Origin: Patella vulgata
Taxonomy: Eukaryota > Mollusca > Gastropoda > Patellidae
Reading direction: 5' to 3'
NCBI RefSeq assembly: GCF_932274485.2
Contig: NC_065879.2
Coordinates: 66,609,459 to 66,673,458 of the forward strand
Length of the DNA stretch: 64,000 bases
The notes beneath the pieces are model-generated. The model was not told the origin of the DNA and made no database searches. It saw only the letters and a program-made list of their open reading frames with translations. The position numbers were made by a program, and so were the translations under genes. Shown piece by piece: positions 33,783 through 41,658 of this stretch; positions within the stretch are counted from its first letter, which is position 1, and each line of letters opens with the position of its first letter.

Positions 33783-36391
33783 TGTGTGTGTAAAGACCTT
33801 TCAAATCTGGATACAAGCACTAAAATTTGCATAGGTGTCCGTTTAGGGTCATCTTTGAAAGAAAATCGCATTGGTCACTTCAATTTTTAAAATGGTCTCC
33901 ATTTACAAGATAGCATCCATTTCCGACTCCTATCACCTTAACCCCCGGAAGAGAGAATCGACGGCCAGGCGGAAACTCGCGACAGCACGGCCCGATCTCT
34001 CGACTAGGACGCACTTTTATGACCTCAATGTTTGCTCAGCCTGCGTCACGCGGAAAAGCTCAAGAGTGCGGCGAGATCAGCGAGTTGGGTGCAGACTCCC
34101 TTCTGGTCCTTCCGACCTCGTCGAATCCCCGCACACGTTTGCATGACCAAATACTCAATGGATACGATAGATCGAGATACTAATTCGATCGATCGAGATA
34201 CTAATTCGATCGATCGAGATACTAAGTCGATCGATCGAGATACTAAGTCGATCGATCCAGACAGTTTCGGAAAAATAAAATTATTATTTGTTATCCTCTC
34301 CAAACCACCGTAGAGTTTAGGCACATCGAACTGCGACGTCTTGGGTTATGTCCCCTACCTTTTACATATAAATATGTACGAAGGTGGTGAAATCCTCAGA
34401 GGCCACTATTAATTGTGGTCCGATGCATATGAAACTTACAATAGAAATTAACGGTCAAAAACCTTGGAGGAGTTTTATTTTGGTCAGCACACTATTATAA
34501 TACTAATATTATTGTTATTTTTGTAGGGTCAATCGCCATGTACGAATTCAACTCAAGGCGTTTGCTGTCTCTGTTTAGAAGGATGTAACTCCACTTGTCC
34601 TGGCAGAATGGTTAAAGTGAATTACCCGTCCACTTTCTGTACACAAACATTTTTTACCAGTACCTCTGTCCCCGATGCCGAATCAAGCTCCGGTTCATTC
34701 TCTGGTACAGGCTCTAGCACTACCACCGCCACCATTACAGAGTCCGATTTTACTTTCAGCACCACTGAAAGTGGTGATAATGAAGATTTGTTCGCCTGTG
34801 TTCCTGAGTGTCCAAAGGGGTATTATGTCAATACGACTGGGTGGTGTGAACAGTGTGGTCAACTTTGTGCTACTTGTGCTGGGGAAAAGGACAAGTGTAC
34901 TTCTTGTAATGGTGGTTTAGATTTATCTAACTCTACATGTGATGTTACTACCACTGACATGGTGACTGATAATACTACAGCTGCTGATAATGGTAATCTG
35001 CCCATCGGTGCTATTGTGGGTGCCGCTGTTGGGGGTTTTGCTTTCTTAGTTCTGGTGATTGTCGGAATTGTATGTTGCTGTCTCGTCAGAAAACGTCAGA
35101 TGAAGAAGAAAGAAAACCATTATAAACCAGAAGCTATTGAGGTACGTAGTGACACGACAGGGCCGTCGAACTGGAAGGGTTGGGGGTAATTTGCTAATTT
35201 TATGTGTTCATTAGCTTATAAATTGTTCCCGGGACAAACCCCTAAAGCCCTATTTGGATCGGTACGCTGGCAGACCCCTCCCACGACTCACGTAATTGGA
35301 CACCTACAAACCAGACAGTCTGTAATTATCAATTATTATATTTATAAACCAGAGTACAAAAGTAGCATACCCTACCTCGTTACAAGACACTGATCACTAC
35401 TTATTTGGTATACTGCAATCTCTCAAATACCGTACCCACTGAAAACAATTAACTGTTTGAACAATCAACCAACATATTCCGGTAATTAATCGATACATGT
35501 ATTTAAAAATTCATTTTTATTTTGCAGAATCAGATCGACCAAAATCGTGATTTAGAAATGTCGGCAGTACAGTCGGTAACCGTAGAAGCAGACGAAGACG
35601 ACTATGTAAATATGCCCAGACCTGATAAAAAACTGTCACAGAAAATACATATGGGACACGATAAAGTATTGAGATATACCAAAGATCCTAGTCAGGTATT
35701 TATTCTTTTCATATATAATCTACACCTTGATACATTAAATGTTAAAATATACAGTCTGTTTTTTCTGTTTATTGGTTAAGCATAATTCTTTTTCGCCCTT
35801 ACTAGTTACTCTGAGGTGGGTTCTCGAAATATTTTAACTCTGTTTTTTTTATACTTACTGATTAATCTGGAATCTGTTATTGTTCTTAACTTATACGATT
35901 CTTTGAAAGACACCTATTTATCATCCGTTTACATGTTGATGTTAATTCGCTTCAGATTTACATTTGTTTAGAGATGTCTTATTAAATTATACTAACATTT
36001 CGTCTAGAGAGTCTGTTTTAATTGTTTTGTTGAAATATCAATTAATATTTGTTTTCAGAGCGTCACCGAACGTCTGGCTAGAAAGACAGAACAGTCACCC
36101 GAGGATCCCGAGTTGGCTGAATTGCCCCTGGCACCGCCTCCACCCAGCGCACCACACCAATCCATCATTGATGAGATCCTTGAGAGCGACGATAATCAAA
36201 GTGCCAATGGCGAACAAGATTCCATTTACATCAATATTCCCAAAACACAGACGGGCCACTATCAGAACGTTTCACTCGATGATGAGGATTATGTAAACGA
36301 TGACGTTATTGTAAATTTCAGACGACCAACATTGAAGTCCAAACTGGCTAACAATGATGAAGAAATTTACGAAAACCACTATGTGAAGTAA
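25137..36391 (+). CDS. Receptor paralogue 1: furin-like/Ser-Thr ectodomain, one TM, five Y-x-N sites
   Basis: The gene has four exons, 25137-25196, 34527-35141, 35528-35695 and 36059-36391, all joined in phase 0, giving about 391 residues. Residues 1-20 form a hydrophobic signal peptide. The ectodomain (about 21-170) starts with a CxC/CxxxC cluster, passes through a Ser/Thr-rich stretch and then a furin-like cysteine module with spacing CxxxCPxG, CxxC, CxxC, CxxC. The TM helix (about 173-200) begins IGAIVGAAVGG and ends in CCC, a possible palmitoylation site. The basic stop RKRQMKKK follows. The tail holds YVNM, YINI, YQNV, YVND and YENH. Several N-glycosylation sequons (NST, NTT) are visible. 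A tyrosine-phosphorylated receptor or adaptor acting through Grb2-like SH2 proteins is the likely role, but this is inference. Gene 2 at 41605-54419 is its tandem paralogue. No named orthologue was recognised. Confidence 0.8.
25338..26582 (-). mobile_element. LINE fragment in intron 1 of gene 1, internally deleted
   Basis: Minus-strand translation gives the start of the RT domain (SNNISPAVLKEITPSIT, then SPLTKLFNLSLEL) near 26570-26450, followed by 'QSGFNPNDSTINQL' near 26300. It then jumps to 'HCHLGLTF' near 26150, so the catalytic core is deleted. It ends with 'VCPRCNSADDDNNYYFFICP' (25680-25745). The stop is at 25521. The 3' end near 25340 shares a TGAATAAAATATTG motif and hairpin with the LINE in gene 2. 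Several frame breaks are present. It lies antisense to the gene. Confidence 0.75.
26580..26640 (+). repeat. (CT)n microsatellite
   Basis: CT-rich run abutting the 5' end of the antisense LINE fragment. The Arg-Glu frames on the other strand are artefacts. Confidence 0.9.
26641..27034. other. Unassigned intronic sequence
   Basis: Contains a C-run and CA-rich stretch (26773-26800) and a short 'ccctaaccctgg' phrase. No gene evidence. Confidence 0.4.
27035..28212 (-). repeat. Right arm of the 1.2-kb inverted duplication
   Basis: This is the reverse complement of 13303-14498, and includes the 37-bp minisatellite (27060-27370). The arm ends inside the SINE-A at 28195, whose first bases ('gagcagatggggcga') are also present at the outer edge of the left arm. 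The right-hand locus therefore looks ancestral and the left arm the copy. Confidence 0.85.
28195..28412 (+). mobile_element. SINE-A, 5'-truncated
   Basis: Body and tail only: 'ggtcccgtgtacacattgg', 'gtgcacgtaaaa', 'gcgtatgcccgtcttcatta', 'ttaaaccccatttcatttca'. Confidence 0.8.
28413..30024. other. Intron 1 of gene 1, mostly unassigned
   Basis: Bases 28865-28960 are a degraded SINE-A piece ('gagtaggcccggg', 'gcagaa..gacgtttaac'). Bases 29460-29520 are GC-rich with C- and G-runs. No open frame with a recognisable domain. Confidence 0.45.
30025..30310 (+). mobile_element. SINE-B with 8-bp flanking duplication
   Basis: The head 'ggggttgcatgggccgaatg' and box B 'ggtttcgattcccagg' are followed by 'cctgtccaacctcgtggg', 'gaattattgaaataa' and a long (CT)n tail. 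TCGATAGA occurs at 30017-30024 and 30311-30318. Confidence 0.75.
31024..31150 (-). mobile_element. SINE-B with internal deletion
   Basis: The tail-side 'gtccactggacacaaattag' is joined directly to the head-side 'ctcaatgacagacctta' and 'ctaaccactcggccatcc'. The body between them is lost. Confidence 0.7.
31203..31385 (+). mobile_element. Diverged SINE-B relative
   Basis: 'gggtggccggtggtctaacgg', 'gatctgtcagtgattcaagt' and 'cacgcaaacgaatt' follow the SINE-B order but with many changes. It lies head-to-head with the preceding copy. Confidence 0.5.
31590..32066 (+). mobile_element. L2/CR1-type LINE 3' end
   Basis: Conceptual pieces 'NRALSICEPKLWNKLPHSI' and 'FKTKLKTHLFTL' match the C-terminal end typical of L2/CR1 reverse transcriptases. 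The 3' terminus 'gcgctatataaatacatg' followed by (TAA)n is typical of the same group. Only the last part is present and the frame is broken. Confidence 0.7.
32067..33744. other. Intron 1 of gene 1: AT-rich, with a small palindrome
   Basis: Bases 32797-32877 form an inverted repeat ('aagtagaaaata..attaaagaaattttat' with its complement), and one arm is repeated at 32898-32935. No gene-like sequence was seen in the remainder. Confidence 0.5.
33745..33792 (+). repeat. (AG)n then (TG)n microsatellite
   Basis: A pure GA run passes into a short TG run. Frames across it are artefacts. Confidence 0.9.
33940..34265 (+). repeat. GC-rich island followed by a 21-bp GATC-rich minisatellite
   Basis: Bases 33940-34145 are clearly richer in G+C and CpG than the rest of the intron. 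Bases 34165-34260 are about four and a half units of a 21-bp repeat with core 'cgatcgatcgagatacta'. A 91-codon frame covers the island but has no recognised domain. Origin unknown. Confidence 0.6.
34527..35141 (+). CDS. Gene 1 exon 2 (ectodomain and TM)
   Basis: The acceptor 'ttatttttgtag' precedes GGTCAATCGCC and the donor is ATTGAG|gtacgt. It encodes 205 residues: GQSPCTN at the start, CPGRMVKV, a Ser/Thr-rich linker, 'ACVPECPKGYY', '[20 protein letters not shown]', the TM helix and the first basic cytoplasmic residues. Bases 34854-34961 are identical to 48445-48552 in gene 2. Confidence 0.9.
35528..35695 (+). CDS. Gene 1 exon 3 (cytoplasmic, YVNM)
   Basis: The acceptor 'tttgcag' and donor GTCAG|gtattt bound 56 codons. 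DDYVNMP is both a Y-x-N (Grb2 type) and a Y-x-x-M (PI3K p85 type) site. The exon ends with RYTKDPSQ, matching RYTKDPCQ in gene 2. Confidence 0.85.
36059..36391 (+). CDS. Gene 1 exon 4 (cytoplasmic tail, stop)
   Basis: The acceptor 'ttttcag' precedes AGCGTCACCGAACG. It encodes 110 residues beginning SVTERLARK, with a proline-rich patch LAPPPPSAP, then SIYINIP, GHYQNVS, DEDYVND and EIYENHYVK before TAA. YINI, YQNV, YVND and YENH are in the same order as in gene 2. Confidence 0.9.
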   Translation, partial: SVTERLARKTEQSPEDPELAELPLAPPPPSAPHQSIIDEILESDDNQSANGEQDSIYINIPKTQTGHYQNVSLDDEDYVNDDVIVNFRRPTLKSKLANNDEEIYENHYVK

Positions 36392-36399
36392 GAAAATAG

Positions 36400-37015
36400 A
36401 TGTTATTGTTATTACCACTGTACTATTCTGTGGATATACATTATATGCTATTTTTATTACTAAAATACTGTGAATCTATTGTTATTACTTCTGTACTGTG
36501 GATAACATTAGATGCCAGTCTTATTGTTGAATATACATTTAGATACCAGTGTTATTACTTCTGTACTGTAAATATGCATATAAATACTAGTGTCATTACG
36601 AAAACCAAGATGATGTGAAGTAAGAAAATGGTATTAATCTGTACTGTGGTGTGGATATATATATACATTAGATGTCATTGTTATTACCACTGTACTATTC
36701 TGTGCATTTACATTAATTTACATTATTAATTATATACCGTGGATATATATTACTTCTGTACTGTGAATATATACATTAGATGCGAGTCTTATTACTTCTA
36801 TCCTGTCCGGTTAATATACATTAGATGCTAGTCGTATTACTGAATATACATTTAGATACTAGTGTTATTACTTCTGTATTGTACCGTGAATATACACGAG
36901 ATACCAGTGTTATTACTTCTGTACGTGAATATACCGTAAAAGCTTTTGTTATTTCTGCTATAATGCACTGTGAATATTAAATGCCAACGTTACTGCGTCT
37001 ATAATGTACTGTGAA
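36400..37015 (+). repeat. 3'-flank minisatellite of gene 1
   Basis: Degenerate tandem units contain 'ttattacttctgtactgt' and 'gaatatacattagatgc'. A shorter version lies after gene 2 (54505-54620). At 36597-36623 the array holds a second copy of the last-exon end, coding YENQDDVK then TAA. Confidence 0.7.
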
Positions 37016-39063
37016 TAAGTGGGCCTGACTAGCAACATTATCAAGTTATTCGGATGGCACGACAACTGAGATCCCGTATATACGTTGACATGCATGTAAA
37101 AGTTATTTGATAGTTGGTGCAGAAATGTATTATGTTAAACCATTTCATTCCGTTCCCTAGACCACTAAACTATGATTCAACCAACAAAACCGGTTCAAAA
37201 TAGCAAACATTTCCTGGATCTTCGCCTCCTGGACCGGCTTAGGGGCTTAGAACTGTTTTATTTGAGACCATCAGATCAACGTTCGTTTTTTGTTGATATA
37301 ATATATAATATGATGACCCCACCACTCAACAGCACATATTATTGATTTCGCTGTCTATAATGCAACATTGAAATAGATTTATTATTTAAAGGTATTTTAT
37401 TATAATGTTTACGACTTGTAAAATTATTACCTATTATGATACCATAAACTGTAAAATTATGTATGCAGGTATGTATATAATTTATCCTACGATTTGTATA
37501 TTTATACGATATATTTTATTAATATATACAATTGTATATAGATAGCCATATTGCAAACTGTCTCTATTTTAGCGTTATGATGGGTTTTTTTATCGCAATG
37601 TTTATATACGTATTTATTTTCATATATTATTATTAATTATGAAATTGATTTGTGTATATGATATATGGTAGAGGTTATTCGTAACCACAGTATTTAGGGT
37701 TGGCGGGTTAGGGCAACTTTATAATAAACAAGCACATGGGTTAGGGTTAATGTTTATACTATAGCTCAATAATTGTCATTGTTTACAAGTCTTTCCTTAT
37801 CCCAGTCGTTGTAGATCTAATGTAGTACGTTAAACCCCATTTAATTTGTATTACTACAGGCCCAGCCCAGTACACCACAGTTAGTCCCCGGATCCATTCA
37901 CTTAATCTAACACAATACGTTTGGGTTTTTTTTGTTTGAAATGTATGTATATGGTATGTCTAGTCCGTAGATGTGTCTTGTGTAACTGTTTATGTGTAGT
38001 GCGGTCCTCCTGCATTTACTATTAAGAGGCATAAATCATTATTGATAAATACAGTATTTACGAGGTAATTTTTATTCCTAAACACTGTGGTTATGAATAA
38101 CATGTTCCATAATTTACATTATTATATAATTATGTTCATGCTCAGCTTGTATATGTTTCTGTATATATAAATAATATTACCTCGGTCTCATCATTATTGT
38201 AATCGTTAGGCAGTTTTCATTAAAAGTACAATATTAAATGAGTTATGGTCGTTAGTGTAAACCACAGAAAATAAAAATGAAATAAGGGATACGAGCGACA
38301 TTTTGCTCGGACTGTGGCGCTATGGCTTACCTTTATGTCAAATATTCTGTTACGTGCACCCCAATATGTACACGGAATCTTGACTTTTTGCCCTACACAA
38401 ACGACTAGACGCTGCCCTGCCCCACTGACCCGGGGAACCTTCTCTGCCAACACTCGGAGGTAACCCGAGACCTGAACCACTGCGCTCTTCCCCATCCCTG
38501 ATCTTTAACAAGAATAATTGTTTTACTTAGACCAACTCACAACAGAATAAGGGTAAAAAACATTTTTTCAAACATGATAAGTTGACAAAGTTATTTTATA
38601 CTAAAGTTTTGGGTGGGTAGCGTGACGTATGCAATTTAGGTGCACGGATTCACGCAAATACATAAAATTTGGGATTTTTCCTTCTATTTTGGCATTGTTT
38701 GTATTAATTCAGTGAGCAGCATTTATTTTGAGATCGACTGCACTTATTTTGCGACCGACTCCATTTATTTTGAGACCGATTATTTTTTTCGCTGCCCCCC
38801 CCCCCCAACATTTACGGCCCTGGCGATAAGGTCCAGGGAAACCAGTTGGTCTGCCCTTGTCTTTAACTATGCTAATGACTTACGTATTAAAATCCATTTC
38901 AAGTACTGCACGGTGTACCCAAAGTAAAATGTATCACCAAGGAAAAAATCGGCTAGAAAATACAAACGGTATGGAATTTAATGTCGCCACATTTTATAAT
39001 TAACACATGGCAATTTTCCGTTTAATGGTTACGTGTACAATACCATGCACAAACCGAACTAAT
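37016..39063. other. Intergenic region between the paralogues
   Basis: Degraded SINE-A pieces lie at 37030-37145 and 37795-37852 (plus) and 38270-38495 (minus; 'gtacacggaatcttgac', 'ctgacccggggaacc'). The rest is AT-rich with no gene. Poly(A) signals AATAAA occur (for example near 37725), but none can be assigned to the gene with confidence. Confidence 0.5.
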
Positions 39064-39450
39064 AATGAAGATGAACATGCGCCACGTATTGTGCTATGAG
39101 GGAAATTTTTCCCGGACATCGGTGTTACCGCCTATTGTTTTATGTAAGGACTGGTGCAGGCGCGGATCCAAAAATTGACGTCAAACAGGATGTTGGATTT
39201 TTCTGTTTAAGAAGATCAATGTGTATGTATATACGCCAAAATGACGATAGAGATCATGTATTTCTCAAAAAAATTCAAGCCGGGGGGGGGGGGGGGTACA
39301 TTTTCTTAGGAACCTGGCAAACCCCCTCCTGCAAAAACTCCTGGATCCGTCCCTGCACTGGTGATACAAACAAAGATCTTCTCTCGCTAATCTTCATTTA
39401 CCCAGTAGGAGTCGAACAGTAGGACGTTAAACCTCATTTTATTTCATTGC
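39064..39450. mobile_element. SINE-A pieces flanking a hAT MITE
   Basis: Bases 39064-39145 are minus-strand SINE-A ('gtgctatgagggaaattttt'). Bases 39390-39450 are the plus-strand SINE-A tail ('cagtaggacgttaaacc'). The hAT element sits between them. Confidence 0.6.
39157..39355. mobile_element. hAT-like MITE with 8-bp duplication
   Basis: Ends CAGGCGCGGATCCAAAA and CTCCTGGATCCGTCCCTG are inverted repeats. The flanks GACTGGTG (39149-39156) and CACTGGTG (39356-39363) match at seven of eight positions, as expected for hAT. Related ends occur near 55212 ('caggggtggatccagga'). Confidence 0.75.
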
Positions 39451-39559
39451 ATTCGCTAATCTTGTATTCCCCTTTCTTTAAATCGTCTACACATGCCTAG
39501 TGGTACTGGTCGGCATTTTCTGTGTCAATTTACAATTGTAATAAATCAACCGTCCTATA

Positions 39560-39632
39560 AAGAAGACGAGCATACGCCATGCAGTGTGCTATGGGGAGCA
39601 ACGGCCAACTCTTAGTTCGAATTCCAACTGTC
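39560..39632 (-). mobile_element. SINE-A fragment
   Basis: Minus-strand piece: 'gaagacgagcatacgccatg', 'cagtgtgctatgggg', 'cgaattccaactgtc'. Confidence 0.6.
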
Positions 39633-39780
39633 AATTTGTTCTTTAGAGATTTTGCTTTACGAGAACCACAGATCTACATTAGGGGAAAATTCACGCTTAA
39701 AAAGCACAGGAACATAATTATTAATAGTGCACACAGTGTTGACGTGTGGCAAAGCATAACCTCGGTGGAACATCAGTCAA

Positions 39781-39915
39781 AGGTCCGTCATTGAGTCAAG
39801 TTGTGTATTTTTGACCCGAACCTTGTAAGTGACAAGGAATAAGAACACCTGCCTAATCTTGTGAGTTTCCTCCGGGTTTAGTGGACGTTAAATACCACTT
39901 ATCTCCTCTATCTGT
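39781..39915 (+). mobile_element. Degraded SINE-B
   Basis: Ordered matches: 'gtccgtcattgagtcaagt', 'gtaagtgacaagga', 'cctgcctaatcttgtga', 'gtggacgttaaataccac'. Confidence 0.55.
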
Positions 39916-40229
39916 CCCTTTACAATTTGGACGATGTAATTGTAAAATTGGTTAAATATGTCACAAAAATACAACGTATACCTATAGATAAAAACCTTTC
40001 TTCTCAAATTACATGTCATCATACCCCTGCGATTATTTGTCGGCGATATTTCATCGTAGGGAGCTGTAGATGCTTCCGCCAAGACCCCGAGTCCTCTCAG
40101 TTGATTTGATACTTTTTAGCATAAATCCCGTGTGTTATTCTAATATATAAATTTATAAGTCAAAGGGAAGTTCTTTTAGCGTAATTGTTATCTAAAAATG
40201 TTTAATCAACGCAGAAAATATATTGTGTA

Positions 40230-40603
40230 TTTATGCATGTTCGCACATCACGCTTCGTCACCGCGGTCAACCCCCATATAGGTGGTATGAAATTAACCAG
40301 CATGACCCCGTCAATGTTTCAGGCCATCGAATTTGGGCTCCGGATGAATTGGGCCTGGGCCTCGGGCGAATCACGCTTCATTACCACGATTAACCCACAC
40401 ATATGGTGCTATCAAATTAAGCAGCATGACCCCGTGAATGTAGGCCATCGAATTTGGGCCCCCGGCGAATTTAGGCCCCGGACGAATTGGGCCCATGACG
40501 AATTTGGGCTTCGGGTGAATTTGGGCCCCGAGCAAATTAGGCCCCGGACGAATTTGGGACCCGGGGGGATTGAGACCTGGGCGAAGCCGGGTATCCTGCT
40601 GGT
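40230..40603 (+). mobile_element. Helitron-like element with 17-bp GAATTTGGGCC minisatellite
   Basis: A 90-bp block ('catcacgcttcgtcacc...') is repeated at 40368. It is followed by about eight degenerate units of 'gaatttgggccccggac'. The end 'gggcgaagccgggtatcctg' followed by CTGGT strongly resembles the 3' end of the Helitron-like element at 8992-9195. The 128-codon frame over it is a product of the repeat. Confidence 0.55.
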
Positions 40604-40619
40604 ATTTTATAACACCTGA

Positions 40620-41030
40620 CTAATAGGATCTAGAAATTGACACAAATGGGTCGCAACGCATATAATAATGTAATATGAATGTATATAAACTTATTTACAT
40701 TCAATTGTTTCTGTTTTACTGTAATTTCCAATCAGTTATGTTCGGTGAACTACGCCAGAAGTCTCAACCGAATGGCAATCTCTATAGCGTCTGGTTATTC
40801 CAATCTACACCGATAGTATTTATTTCGCATGCTCTCCAGATGAGAATATTGCGTCACTGTTTGACATAACTTGTGGAATATGTCTTAGTCTCGTTATTCG
40901 TGTAAAGACGCCCATCTTTTCACGGTAAGATCACAACATCAATATTGATTTAAATTGACAAATACTTCGTGTTTTCAATCTCGAAGACTTTGGATGATAA
41001 TGAGTTACAGACTTAGCTACTTTAAGCAAC
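40620..41030 (+). repeat. Upstream module M2 of receptor gene 2
   Basis: Collinear with M1 (22990-23530): 'gacacaaatgggtcgcaac', 'cagttatgttcggtgaa', 'tctacaccgatagtattta', 'cttagctactttaa'. It ends 575 bases before exon 1 of gene 2. Confidence 0.7.
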
Positions 41031-41414
41031 TCGCTAGTCATGACTTAATATTTCAAAAACACCGGAGACAATTTCCTGTCTATGAAAAAGGTACACTATT
41101 GTGAAAGATGATTGGTATAATTCCGTTCAGTATTCATATAGATATTTTGAAATGAAATTCCATCGATCTACATATATGCAGCTCGCAATTTAATCAACCG
41201 GCCGTAATTTCGTTGTGGGAGAACAGAAGTGATGGACCTATTTTAAATCCGATTGAATCCAAGTCGGAGGGTTATTTTATTAATTAAATGTTAAATAATC
41301 AATCTGATTACATACTAGCGTGGATTAAGTCATGAAAAATTTGATTATATCAATCAGAAAAGCTTTGGCCACGCTTTGTTCATATGTATATAGTACCCAT
41401 ATAGTAGTCTTTTC

Positions 41415-41604
41415 AATTATTTGAATGTAGGGTGTGTCAACACGTGATTATATATAGTGTATTTTAACTTATGGAGAGCCCCCTAGTAATTTACATCCTT
41501 GGTGAAAAAACCAGTAGAGTAGTATATAAAACCACTGTATTAAAAACATTATTTATGTTTTAAAATTGTGAAACGGATTAACGTGGATTATCAGACAATA
41601 CAAG
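41415..41604 (+). promoter_or_regulatory. Promoter and 5' leader of receptor gene 2
   Basis: E-box CACGTG at 41441-41446, 'ctagtaatttacatcct' near 41490 and TATA box TATATAAA at 41523-41530, then 'taacgtggattatcagac' before 'atacaagATG'. All correspond in order to the gene 1 promoter. Confidence 0.65.
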
Positions 41605-41658
41605 ATGTCTTATAAGTTGTTATTAGTATATGTGAGTGTATGTATCACAGACACAATG
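41605..41658 (+). CDS. Gene 2 exon 1 (signal peptide)
   Basis: Encodes [18 protein letters not shown] with donor ACAATG|gtacgt, equivalent to gene 1 exon 1. Confidence 0.75.

Noticed and set aside
33871-34146. 91-codon frame over the GC-rich island
   Set aside because: No recognisable domain, no conserved counterpart in gene 2, and it lies within intron 1 just before a minisatellite.
40233-40619. 128-codon frame
   Set aside because: It runs through a GC-rich minisatellite and ends in a Helitron-like terminus.
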